Positions 50,906 to 62,819 of a stretch of DNA of 64,000 nt are shown here, in pieces (within the stretch, counting starts at the first letter, position 1; each line of letters starts with the position of its first letter). The position numbers and the translations under genes are program-made. The notes beneath the pieces are model-generated. The model did no database searches, had not been told where the DNA came from, and saw only the letters and a program-made list of their open reading frames with translations. This DNA comes from Montifringilla adamsi (Eukaryota; Chordata; Aves; Passeriformes; Passeridae): positions 6,200,001 to 6,264,000 of the forward strand of contig JAGGNK010010225.1 in NCBI GenBank assembly GCA_017590115.1. Direction: 5' to 3'.

Positions 50906-51111
50906 ACAGAAGCAACCTTTATTGACAAGAACATACTCCTCCCCGGTCTCTTGGGCCTTAGTAGAACTCTGCAGTGAGCAAGATATTTGAGCACAGGACC
51001 CTTAACTTCTAGAGTTTGCAGGAAAATGATTAATGGGAGAGTACTGCAGAAAGAGTGCATGAACACCACATTTGACAATGGGACTCTACACATGCTTTCT
51101 CTCACATGTTA
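50906..51111 (-). other. 3'UTR of the - strand candidate exon
   Basis: About 200 bases between the stop codon and the CR1 copy. It contains AATAAA at 50,918-50,923. Its - strand open frame of 67 codons (50,902-51,105) is in a different frame from the exon and is not supported as coding. Confidence 0.35.
50918..50923 (-). other. AATAAA poly-A signal, - strand
   Basis: Seen as tttatt on the + strand. It lies about 190 bases after the stop codon of the candidate terminal exon. The expected cleavage site, 10-30 bases further on, falls at the 5' edge of the CR1 copy. Confidence 0.4.
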
Positions 51112-51275
51112 TCAAAGCAATGCCAGGTAAATATTTTGTACTGCAGTAACCACAGCTGCACCAGTGATGGCAGCTTCTTTATCCATCACCATGTAAACCT
51201 TCAAGTTGTCAATCTGCCCCACAAAAATGCTGTAGCAGTCAGGGGATGATGAGATACAAAAAGTTAAATAGTACT
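51112..51275 (-). CDS. Candidate terminal coding exon, - strand
   Basis: On the - strand, an acceptor (ttgctttatttccag) is followed by 53 codons and TGA. The exon starts in phase 1. The peptide starts YYLTFCISSSPDCYSIFVG, continues QIDNLKVYMVMDKEAAITG and ends AAVVTAVQNIYLALL. From about the fourteenth codon on, some 30 of 40 codons start with a purine, many with G, which is a strong coding signature for this window. The other frames are closed. A short 3'UTR with AATAAA follows. Too short for a usual ORF cut-off, it has no ATG before residue 28, so it must depend on upstream exons, which I could not find up to the window end. The ITGAAVVTAV segment faintly recalls C-terminal helices of sugar kinases, but I would not name a family. 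A processed pseudogene is less likely, as CR1 rarely copies mRNAs. Confidence 0.42.
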
Positions 51276-52433
51276 CTGGAAATAAAGCAAAGCATCAACT
51301 GAATGTCATTAATTTAACATTAGGACACCCCCCAAAAAATGAAACATTTAAATCTTGAGCTGTTCATGCTTTGGTATCTCTGTCTGTAATACAAAAATGT
51401 CACAACCCCTTTTTGTAGCATACCATAAAAGTCTACTCAGTAACAGCTAAGCCCTCAATTCATACAGAAATTAATGCCTTTTTCTCTGGAGGACAGTCGG
51501 AATGACATGTCAAACAGAGAGCATAGGCCAAATGTTTAGCACTAAGGCTAAGATGGAATGGTGAACCCCTCTTTGCTTAGAGATCATTTACACTTTGATG
51601 AGTGGGGACCACTTAAAACAAAAAAAAAGTATGTGATCATGAAATTAAAGAAAGAATTATCTCTATTAAAATGTAGCCTTTAATATCATGATCATACAGT
51701 AATAATGCTAGGAAATTAACTAACACTTAATTTCACTGTTCCACAGCTTTCAAAAGGTAAGTTTGCAGTTCATTCTGTAAGTAATTATATACACATATAT
51801 ATAACTGAGACAATACTCTCTTTTGAATCTTGTTAGAAACACTTCTATAACACACTTCACAGGATGAGATTAGCAAAAGTGAGTACAGGAGAAAGTGATG
51901 GAAATTAAAGGCAAAAGACTTCTTTGAAAGAGTAAAATATTATTTTTAAATATCATTCCCAATGTATTTGCAAAAAACTTTACAGAAGCACTAGGCAGCA
52001 AAAATGGTGATAATAACATTAACAAAACAACAGACAATCAACAAACCAAAAACCAAACAAATATTAAGATATTATGTTCCAATTCTGAATCAGCAGACAT
52101 CTTCCATGCAAGAATATGGTCTCTCATTCCCACACTGACCACTTTTAAACCAAATATTCTGCTATATATCCCATTTTACCTTTCCCTGTATTATTACTAT
52201 TTAGACAGACGACCCTGCCTTTTAAATTTCTTTGGATTTTTTGTTACATTTGCAGAGGAATTAATCTGTGGATCTGCATCTTATAACTACTGTCGTTATT
52301 AGGCAATATAGAGAATGCCAAACTGGCTAGTCTGGCAAAATATTGACTACTGATGAATCAAAATGCATGCAGAATTTTCCTTACATTTCTAGGTGACATG
52401 AGAAATTATAACTCTGACTTTTGTTTCTGCAAA
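51276..52433. other. Non-coding stretch, possible intron
   Basis: AT-rich. It carries a short TA/CA-rich run at about 51,787-51,803. I found no upstream exon for the - strand candidate here. Confidence 0.5.
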
Positions 52434-52492
52434 GGTTGGAACAAAAGGTCTTTCAAGGTCCCTGTCAACATGGGTGTTCTCTGATTCTATGA
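52434..52492 (+). mobile_element. CR1 LINE, very short 3' tail
   Basis: About 59 bases matching only the last part of CR1: ggttggaacaaaaggtcttt, caaggtccctgtcaaca, then ctgattctatga. Orientation is +. It is one of the shortest kinds of CR1 insertion. Confidence 0.75.
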
Positions 52493-53065
52493 AAAAAACC
52501 CCTAAACTTTATCAGGAGAGGGCATATTCCTAATTTTTTTTTTTTTAATAGGACATATCATCCTGATTAGAACTCTAATGAAAAATTACTGTCTTAGCTA
52601 CTTATTAAAAAAAGTTGTTGAGAAGAGAGTATAAATAAAGGGGTGGGGGGGGTGTAGGTTGTATTCTAAGTGTATAAGCATCAGAGTAGTACAGTTAGTG
52701 TCTAAGGTGACACCTAAAGGACATGTGGGTCAGAATCTGAAGAAACAGAAAAGAGGACTCATGGAAAGAAGGTGAATAGCAGTCTCAGGCTCTCTAGCTG
52801 CCCATATCTAAACACATAGATGGAAACACTTATTAGCAGGAGGGTATCACTTGTTGGGTTTTGATTGCCTCATGTTTCTGCATGTAAACAACTAATAGGG
52901 CAGCACAGTGCAAAATCTGGAATTATTAGTAAATTGCTGATGCTACTTCAGAATAACATTTTTGTTACTTCAATGAATGTGAAATAGAGAAAAGAACAGC
53001 ACTACCAGTATAAGGTATAATGTTGCATAAGATCTTCATTTTAATGAAGTTTTTAAAAGATGGGG
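52493..53065. other. Non-coding stretch
   Basis: Between two CR1 pieces. It has a T12 run near 52,535 and a G-rich run at 52,640-52,653. Nothing else is recognised. Confidence 0.55.
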
Positions 53066-53628
53066 TGCATCAGGAACAGCAAGAACAATCAGTAAAGGAA
53101 TGTGATTGTCCCACTCCGTGCTGGTGCAACCTCATCTTGAGTCCCATGTGCAGTTTTGGGCACGAGAATATGAGAAATAAAGCTATTAGAGAGCACTCAA
53201 AGGAGGGCTACAAAGATGGTGATGGGGAAATCATATGAGGAGAATCTGAGGCCACTTGGTTTGTTTAGCCTAGAGAAGAGAAGACTAAGGGGAGACCTCA
53301 CAACTTTTTACAGGTGAGGCAAAGCAGAGAGGCAGCACTGATCTCTTCTCTGTGGTGACCACCAACAGGACTCAAGGAAGCAGCATCAAGCTGAGTCAGG
53401 GGAGGTTTAAGTTGAATATCAGAAAAAGGTTCTTCACCTAGAGGGTGCTTGGGCATCAGAATAAGCTCCCCAGGAAAGGGGTCACAGCACCAGCCTGAGA
53501 GAGCTCAAGAAGTGTTTGGACAGCACTCTCAGGTACATGGTGTGACTCTTGGGGATGGGTGCTCTGAAGGCCCAGGAGTTGGACTCAATAATCCTTTCAA
53601 CTCGGGTTATTCTACAATTCTATGATTA
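53066..53628 (+). mobile_element. CR1 LINE, 5'-truncated 3' end
   Basis: The longest CR1 piece here, at about 560 bases. It contains the cctcatcttgagtcccatgt part, gtttagcctagagaagaga, aagactaaggggagacctca, aggttcttcacctagagggt, and the tail tctacaattctatgatt. Orientation is +. The subfamily seems to differ from the copies at 46,120 and 50,541. It has no intact reading frame. Confidence 0.92.
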
Positions 53629-54314
53629 ATAATCTCTGTTTCCTGAAGCTTCAAAGCCCTCCCTCCAGCTGCAGTATTCTAATACTGAAGGAAAGAAAAA
53701 GGACCTACTATCTATGAATTTATGAGTCCTTACAAGACCATTAAACTGATTACAGCATGACCTTTCTCCTTTTTCATTGACCCCAAGTCCCCAAAATACA
53801 TATACATATACTGTCAGGAGCCCTAGAATATTTGCTGCCTGTAGACCAGGCTGTAGCAAATCCCCAAGAGGACACCTCCTGCCAAGCAGCAAAAATGTAA
53901 GCAGAAATTGTTGGACTTGTTTCATAGAAACAGCACAGAGAAATGCTATAAGGAGTAGTAATTCTTCTCCACCTGGAACTTAAAATACATGCATGAGATA
54001 TTAACAATAGAGAAAACTTGTTGGGGGGAAAAAACCAAACAAATATTTTTATTGATGTAGGAATGAGTTACTGGAAGAGGAAAAGGCAGAATTTAAAGTA
54101 CCATGGGCTTCCAACATGTTCACAGTCAACCTATGCTTATTCCAGAAATTTTAAAAAAAACATCTCTGCTGCTTACAGGAACAGAACCTAAGCAAACCTG
54201 TTCCTTGTGGTTATATTTCTATTAAATCTGTTCTGAGATCTTGCAGAAGCAAGCTTGTGGTGCTCTTAGAAAGCAGATCTGTCTGCTAAAATTCATTAAC
54301 TGTATTGCTGGGGA

Positions 54315-54330
54315 AACAAACAAACAAACC
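54315..54330. repeat. (AAAC)n simple repeat
   Basis: About four units of aaac, followed by a related cacaacaaacc stretch. Confidence 0.85.
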
Positions 54331-57300
54331 ACAACAAACCCCAGAATTTGGTATAGTTTCTCAAATGCTTCACAAAGTTAAAATGCACTACTGAGAGATC
54401 AGCAAGAGTGTTAATAAAAAGTGTATTAATAAATACAATGAAGTAGTACAAGCAAAAGAGAACAGTCACATTTTCAGTTGAGAAAAGTTTATTGTACTCA
54501 TGTCTGAGGAAAAAAAAAAAAAGAGTAAAGAAAACCTAAAGAAAATTAGAAAGAAATAAGAAAATTATATTTCCCTCCTTCCAAAAATATTGAACCAGTG
54601 CAGAAGTCTAGTAGTGAGTCCTAAAAAAGCACATGATTTTGAAAACTATGGATCCTTGTATGTCTTCAAATTAAAATGCTTCTTTACATAAAATAAAACT
54701 TGTCTGTTCTCCAATTTTCCTGTCTTCCAATTATGCTTTTCTCCTGGAATATATTCACTGTAATACAAATTCTCTTAGAAACCTGACCCACTGCCATTAG
54801 CAGAAAGAGTGAGATTAAGATTCATTATTTTCTCCAGAGTAGTCCAGGGTTACCACTGTCATTCTTCATAAACTAGCTTAGAAAAGTGCAAATAAAGCTG
54901 TTCAGAATAAAGCTTAGAAAATGCTAGTGTACTCTGTTCTTACTATTTCTGCTCACCATATCTCATCACTGAAATCTGCCTTTTCAGTCAGATTTTAACA
55001 GTGACACAAGAAGTAGAACAGGCCTTTGTGGCCCTAATGCTACATCAGTAGGACTCAGAGAGGTACAGAAAGATTTGAATAATTGTGCACCACTGAATTA
55101 CATAATGACTAAAATAATGTTAGAGAAATCCATTTCCCTGGATACTTCATTCTGACATTTAGGATTTAAAACAGCGCTTTTGTTATAACAGCTTCACAAT
55201 ATTTTGGGTTTTTTCCATGCACAGCCCATTTGATGGTTTTCTTGGTTGATTTCCTGTGATCCATTACTGTGCTCTCCCTCAATGCCTCCTTACCACTAGC
55301 AACATTCTTCCCACACAGATTTTCATGATTGCTCACTCATGCCAAAAGTCTGATTTCCAGCTTATGTCAAGATTTTCTAAGACCAAAATATTTTTACCTT
55401 TCCTTATTCTCAGATAGAAACTGACAGAACTCAGTAGAAAAATTTAATACTGTTCTCTGAGGACCAGCTAATGCTCTAACTTGTAAAATTCATATAGTTT
55501 TTTATTAATTCAGATTTTGCTTTCCAATACATGGCTTCTCATTCAGCTCTTACAGAGGTGTGGGTCTGTTCCTGAGAATCTGATTTACAGGCTAACAGAA
55601 GCTTTGTGCCAGACTGCTTCTTGTTGGTAACAAATTGGCCACAATCTGAAACAAAACTTCTGAGGTTAACCTGGAGCCTACTGGACATTTTGTAGAATAT
55701 TTTCATATTTGAGAAGAAAGGAGAAAAAGAAGATTAGAAAAGATGGCTTCCTCACAGGAATAACCTGGAAAAATTATAAGCTATGAGAAACATTGCTATA
55801 GAATATCAGTTTATTAACAAATTATATTAGTTTAAGTTGGTTATCTTCATTTCTACACAGCACATTCCCCACTTTTCCAGAAATGCTTATGTAGAGTGTA
55901 AAATGCCATCCTAGAAAAACTTCTGATGCATCCAGAAATTGCTTTCTGCAGTGTTCTGAATGGTATGAAAGAGAAAGGGATAAACCAGTAGTGTTGACAA
56001 AGTGCTGTGACTATCGTGGTTCATACACAGGGCTTCAAAATACAGTGTATTGAGTAGAAAAAGGATCAGCCTCCTATTGAAGATAAAAAACCTCTTCTGG
56101 GTTTTCACAAAATCAAACTACTTTTATGTAACTGATGGAGACAGCAATGAAGTAATTAAGCAAGAACTTCCACACAAATCTCTTCAGTTTCATCACATGC
56201 AGAATCCCTTGCCCCAGCTACCAGCAAATTCATCATCACTTAGTTCATTCTCACAGGCAACAGATTTTAAGACACATCAAGAGTTGTGTGAGACTCCTGC
56301 ACATCTTTTAGATTCTTTTTCAGGCTTTGTACAGCTAAAGTTACAGCATGGTCTGAACATCAAACACAAGCAAAACACGAAGAAATTGCCACATCAGCAG
56401 GTCTAACCTGCTAAACATAACATTGATATGGAGAATTATGACATTTGTCAGTAAAAAGCAGAATAGTGCAGCTGATCTAAATGTAATAAGCAAACGTTTT
56501 TCTTAAATTCTTTCTTTATATATAGCAAAGGAAGAAAAGTATGATCAAAATAGTAGCTCATTTGGTAAACAGGTCAACTCAGCCGACAATCTAGTACGGC
56601 AGATACAGATATGGAAAGATAGAAAGACTGGGCTCCCACCTACTTGTTAGTTAAATCATTACTTGACTAGATCCTCTCATTTATGTCCACAATTAAATGG
56701 CATAAAAGCTGACTTGAAGTTCACAATTGCACCTTCAAAATTCAGGTAGAGGAAGGCTTATTTTCCTGATCTAGTAAAAGTATATCAGAAGACAAAACTA
56801 AAAATCTCTGAAAATCTCCAAATGAGGAAGGAATGAAGAAAAGTGTTTCACCAAGTTCTAAGTTCTCTTTAGACCAGAAGTCATGGTGGCCCTGAAAATG
56901 CTGACAGGCACAGGCAGTACTGCACTGGTTGCCAAAATAATGCCATATCTATTCTTTCACTTCCTTGTACAGAGCAGTTTAGTGCTCAGTCAAAGGGTCA
57001 TGGATACCCTTGGACACTCTCCAGCCCTTCTGAAACATTTAGACTTTTTGTCAACTCTGACTCCCTTCTCTGAGGCACACAGCCAACAGCCTTGAAGCAC
57101 ACAGCAAAGACACAATAACTCCTCACTGCAATGTGGGAACACTGGAGGTTCAGTGAGGGAAACTTTTCACTTCCTGCATCTCAATGCAACTGCATTGTGT
57201 CTGACATTATTTGGTCACATGTCTCAATTATTTTTTCTCCTAATAGAAAAGATTACTTATCTGGACAGTGACAGGGGAGCAAGTGCTCTTGATTTTGAAT

Positions 57301-60300
57301 ATCTCAGGAAAAAGTGTTTTCTTAAAGGAGTAAAACAGAACTCTGACTTAATGTCTTCTCCTAGAAGGAAAAGAAACCCATATTATTTCAAAGAAGTAGA
57401 GCAGCAAATTACATTATTTGCCTTGGAAAACTCAACTGCATCTCATGTCTGTCAATTAATCAAAACTAAACTTAAACTTAACAAAAAAAGAAAAAAAAAA
57501 CAGAACCAAACAACAAGAAATAAAAAATACTTCTCCATATTTGCAATTTCATAAGCTCCTCACTTCATGTGTTTTCCACCTTTCTGCTTTTGCCAAGGTC
57601 ACTCAAAGTACTGAATTTTCTCATCCAGGCAGGAGATGTAGGGACTCAAAATAACATCCATAAAATTTCTTGATATTACTGAAAAAAAAATCACTGTTAG
57701 TACAGATATTTGCATTAATTTCATAGGAAGTGGATGGGGTGTCCAAGTTTAGAATGGGGACCACTGTTGCTGGTGTGACAGACAATTTGGGGGCACAGAG
57801 AACTGAAGACTGAGCTGTTGGTACCCATCATATGTTCCTCTAAGAAGAAACAAAAGATGAACTAAAAAACATCAAAAAAGAATTCTCCTTCCCCAATACT
57901 TTGACCCATTCCCATTAATTTTTCCTTGAAAGTGAACTCATTATGTCTATCTTTTGTCTGCTTTCAGAATCCCTTTTCAATGGAAACCTTACCAACACTC
58001 CCAAACAAAGAGAAATACTCAAAAAGACAATAACCCATAATACAACATTCTGTTTCCAAAATTGTGAAACACAGCCACAACTCAGAGCAGTTTGCAATTC
58101 TTGGTTCTCCAACCTAAACCAAGTAACAAAACCTGGTAAAAAAGAAGCCAACAGCCTCACAGTTTTATTATTTATTTTTCACTTAGGAAAAAGCCCTGGG
58201 AAGGCAAGAGTGAGATGGATTGCCAGGATCTCTAATGGCACTTATTACTTTGGGTTTACACAAGGAGAAATTCATACCTAGTTACTTAATAATATTGATA
58301 GCAGCATCAATCTTGCCAACTGAAAATGGCTAATCTACTTTAGCAGCAAGTTCATCAAAGGTTAAGTCCTTTTTTTCTATGTTTTGGTTTTTTTTTTTTA
58401 TCTATAGAAGAGGAAGAGGGTCAAGAAAAGGACCTTCCAAAGAGCATGTGCAGTCTAATTCTATAAATAGGCTAATATGGCAATTCACAACTAGGAAAGG
58501 AGAGAGGAATGAAAAAATCATAAATTCTTAAGAAAATATTATAGCACACAGATGAAAAAGGTTATTGCTTAGAAGATTGAGGAGTTTTAAATGAAAGTGG
58601 CTGAGGCAGAATAAAATGGTTACCCACAAAAAATTAGATTCTAGGAGGTGAGTTGGTGATGAAATGCTGAGCTGGCAGGAGGCCAGTATTGTCCAGTTTC
58701 ATTCCGTTGAGCAGGAGGGATAATGTCAGCTGACATGCTGGCAGCAAGAAAGGCCTAGGAGATGGATGGCAGTTTAAACACAGACTGGTCCAGCAGTCAA
58801 TGGAAAGCTTGTTGCAATGACCTGACTAATTATTCTATCCACTGGGATTTGGAGTATTTTAAAGCAACTACAGAATCCACCTGTCAGGGAAGCAGTTGGG
58901 GAAAGGGCAATCCCGTCAACTGAAAATGCACATGACTGGTGACAGACCAGATGTAGCACCAAGACAGACAGCAGGCAGTATCCTCATCAGTGTGACGCTG
59001 AAGTTAATGCAGGACAACTTTACTGACATCTTCAGAACTGACTCCAGGTTTACACAGAAATGAATTAATTCAGAGTATGGCCATACTGAAATTTCCTACC
59101 AAGTGCACAAAAAAGACTTTTATAAAGAAATCCACTGGTCTGAGAAAAAAACTGTACTTAATACATGCCAGAATTTCATCCATGGGATAGATGTTCAGCA
59201 AAAGTAAATGAGCACAATTCCATGATACCAGCCCCTAATATCTTCCATGGGACAGTGGCAGTATTTGCAGAACAGCAGTCTCTCCAAAGTAGATGTTGAA
59301 ACAATTTGCAAAACTACTGGAGTAACTAATATAAACATTACTCTAATCTATTTCCTTGAAACTGAAAATCTAAGTGCTGTGCATCACCACACTCAGAGGA
59401 TTTTACTGTGGGAGGAGCTACAGGTCTTAGCCGGATGGGATCCTATCAGGACACAGGCTTTAAAAACACAAGGAACCTGAAGACACCTTCCAAAAAAGAG
59501 GGGATTATGAAGTGGATAGTCTGGGTGCAATCTAGATTTGGGTAGAATTTGACTAAATATTTACAAAAAAGCCCAGTAGAAATGGAAAAATCATTATGGA
59601 TATGTTGCCCTTAGAATAGGGACCAAGTCTGTGGTGGGGACAGCGAGTATAGGAGTAAGATGAACTGGTGACTATCTAGGTCTGAAAATAATTTGAGCAG
59701 AGGCAGAGGAGTAGCCACCTGAAGGAAGGAGAAACCAGTTCCAGAGAGCAATCAACCCAGGGATGAAGACTTCCAAACCCTCACCTAATGAGCACAAGGG
59801 ACAGGAACTGCTCTCTGAACCAGTTCTTGAGAGAGGAGGTATCTGAGCAGGATAATGGCAAAACGCAGACACACTCAATCAATGCTGGCAAATTTATACT
59901 TAACTGGAGTGCTTGTAGAATAGTAGCCAGTATCCAGGAAGGGAGAGAAAGATTGTGCAGAGTTCTTAACCAGATAATTGCAGTCTACAGCATGACCCAC
60001 TTTTTATTTTTCTGTGGATAGCATTCTGCTTTTAATTTCAAGTCACATTCTATGAATGGAGTTAAACAAATGTCTAGTTAGGAAGGATATTACTTAAATT
60101 TTAATGTAAATCAACCTTTTTCATGAGTAGCATCATGGGAAAATATGAAAATAGACTGGTTTTTTTGTCTGTGGTTCACTTCCTACCTTAGAAACCCAAA
60201 TTAACCATTTCATCTTTGATGAGATCATCTTTCTCTGATGTCAAATGTCAACATGCTACTTCATTATGTTTTTGTTATTTATTTTCATCTTTAAGGTCAA

Positions 60301-60989
60301 AAAGACTCCTATCTCACATAACATGTAATACTCAAATTCTGAGTTGATGTATTCACTTATTTTTGGTTCTGTTTAAAGTCTCTTTCCTCTCTGTTATAAC
60401 TTCACTGCTGTAATTTTGATGTAGCAAACATTCATACCACTGATATATTTCAGGAAACAAACAGTTCCCTGACAATACATCTGGTTGCTTCCTTACCTTT
60501 CTCAACAGAGGAAAAAAGATGTTCCTTAACTTAAAAAGTGGACAGGAAATTTAACACAGTCACAGAACACCAGATAAGAAAACAACAATCACATCTTCCC
60601 ACAGATACCAATTAAAAATTTAGGTCATGAAAGGAATTGATGAAATTATTTCTCCAACTCTCTCTACTTCTTTCATCCTTCTTGCATCCAACTTCAAAGT
60701 ATTTACCCCCCAACAATGTCATTCTTACCAAACTTTTGAAACTATTGTAACTCTGTTCACATTAAATACAACCAGATTTCCATAGTTAAAGCACTGACTA
60801 CAGCTGGGTGCCAAACAAGCCATCCTACAGCAATCAACAAGAAGTTTGAAACATTTGGTAAAGACAAGAAATGAGAAGTGGAAGTCACTGTCATCATCAA
60901 CAGGCAACCAGCTGCCTCTCTTGAATGCTGGAAAGGGGCTAGAGGGCAAAGTAGAAATCAATGTAATAGCAGCCAGAACAAATTTAAGA

Positions 60990-61500
60990 AAACTTGTGAA
61001 GCATGCTTAGAGGGGATGGAATGCAAGTAAGCGAAACTTTTTTTATTACTTTTAAAATGCTATGAAGGTGCTAAGGAATAAATGGGTTTTTAAAACTCCC
61101 AATGCAATCTGTCTGGCATACTGTATTCCTCAAGAAGGCCAATCAGATAAAAACTCTGGAGGTAATTGAACAATCTGTAATTCCATCAAATAACGATTTC
61201 TTTTTAAATTGGCCTGGCAATCATAATGCAGTAGAGGCAATAAATACATTTATAGAATAAATATTAGGAATTTTACCAAGATGCACTGTTAAAGATTGTA
61301 GGCTTCAGTGCAGAGAATAGAACAATCTAGATAAACAGGTCAAAATGTCAGAGTCTGCTGATTTCACCTTTCTCCATTTTTCAATGCATGTCCTTGAATA
61401 ATTACAGCTGTGCTCCGAGAGATGCTAAGAATCAGCAGTTTTCTCTGTTATTGTGGCAGAAGGAAAATAATCTAGATAGAGAGCCGCAAACAATCCCTTC
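60990..61500. promoter_or_regulatory. Possible conserved non-coding element
   Basis: A stretch free of repeats and dense in TAAT-type and AATTA motifs (for example ggtaattgaac, caatcataatgc, gaataattacagctg), with balanced composition and no runs. Such texture resembles developmental enhancers conserved among vertebrates. This is an impression only; conservation cannot be seen from one sequence. Confidence 0.15.
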
Positions 61501-62795
61501 AAATATCTAATATATTCAAATTGACCACTTACAGTTTTGGGGGTACTCCTGAATTTGCTTCCTCCTGAAATACTTTTGTTGCCAGTATGGGAAGTAATAT
61601 AAAGTTAAATTCCCAAATGTCTGTTTGGATTCAACAGGTAAAAGGAGGCAATTTCTATTTGTATATGCTGGCTAACTTACACACATTGCTCATCCCTTCA
61701 CCATTTCCCAACTTTATTCTCATTTTCAGGTTTCTACAAGTCACTGTCATTTGGATTTACAATGCTTTTCTTCAAACAGGAGTTGCATTTGGATGCAATT
61801 AGAGTGTTTAAATAAGACTAGTGAAAAATGCAAGATTTAAATTTAATTTTCTAGAATAATAGTGAAAAACTCTTCCATTTCTGGGTGACTTTCATTCATA
61901 TTCTGGAAGAACAGGATGTAAAAATAGTGTACACCTACTTTACCCAAAGATAAATTACTTTGGAGAAGTTTGACAATGACTAATTTCTTTCTTTCAATTG
62001 TTCTGTCACTTTTGCCACCCAAGCATGACATCACAATTTTTCAGGAAAGCGTGTCTTATGGCCTAAGTGCTATTATGGAGCACTCAATAAATGACTTTTT
62101 CTGCCCATAATGGAAGGCAGTATGGTATTTACTTTTATTCTCAGAAATTCAAAAAGAGAAAAAGGGTTTTAATTCCTTATAAGTATAGCTAGTGCAAAAT
62201 CAAGAGATGTTAAATTCGGTCAATATTCAACAGCCTTTGGGCAGGTTAAGTGCCATGCTACTTGGATGCCAATTAATTGGTAGTGAAATTCCAACCATTG
62301 AATCAGCATCCTCTCTTCCCAGCATCAAATTCTGGCTTGGAGAAAGTCCTACACCCTGGAGATTTTGTCCCTGTAACACCATCTTGCTGGAGAAATTATC
62401 ATGGCAATCATGGGAAAGGTTGTAGAGATTTCTTGATGAAGCTTCTCCTCTGCACAGTTTTTAGTTATTATCAGTTCCCAGTGGATTATTTAGTCAGCCA
62501 GATTTACACCAATAACCCAGTAGTGAAGGACTACTTGAGCACTCTGGGCTCTCTAATGATCTTACAACACTTCTGATTAACAACATGTAAATAAATAGAA
62601 AGGCTAAGAGGCTAAAGCCGTGAATTGCCAGGAATAACGGTTGTTCATCTCCAGAAAGTCTCTCATCTGTTCTGAGTCAAAACTCATTGCTTTAAGTGTC
62701 AGAAACAAGCAAAGGTTCCAACTCATTTCTTTCTGGGGTTCAGGTTTGCCTTGGCATAAAATTTGGCCAAAAGACAACCTATTCTCACTTTTGCT

Positions 62796-62819
62796 GGGGC
62801 GGGGGGGTGTGGTGGGGAG
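62796..62819 (+). other. G-quadruplex-prone run
   Basis: ggggcgggggggtgtggtgggg: four tracts of three or more G can be drawn with short loops. It is the strongest G-rich run in an otherwise AT-rich window. No promoter or exon was found beside it. Confidence 0.5.

Noticed and set aside
53774..54007. - strand open frames of 77 and 99 codons upstream of the - strand candidate exon
   Set aside because: An acceptor-like site exists (ttttaagttccag), but codon bias is poor, no donor gives the needed phase 1, and two frames are equally open.
57153..57554. 133-codon + strand open frame
   Set aside because: Starts without ATG and ends in a Lys/Asn/Gln tail produced by an A-rich run; no splice logic.
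59789..59846. 58-base - strand segment between a pyrimidine tract and TAG|GTGAGG, ending in phase 1
   Set aside because: The phase would fit the terminal exon at 51,275, but the segment is open in two frames and its Ser/Cys/Leu peptide is not convincing.
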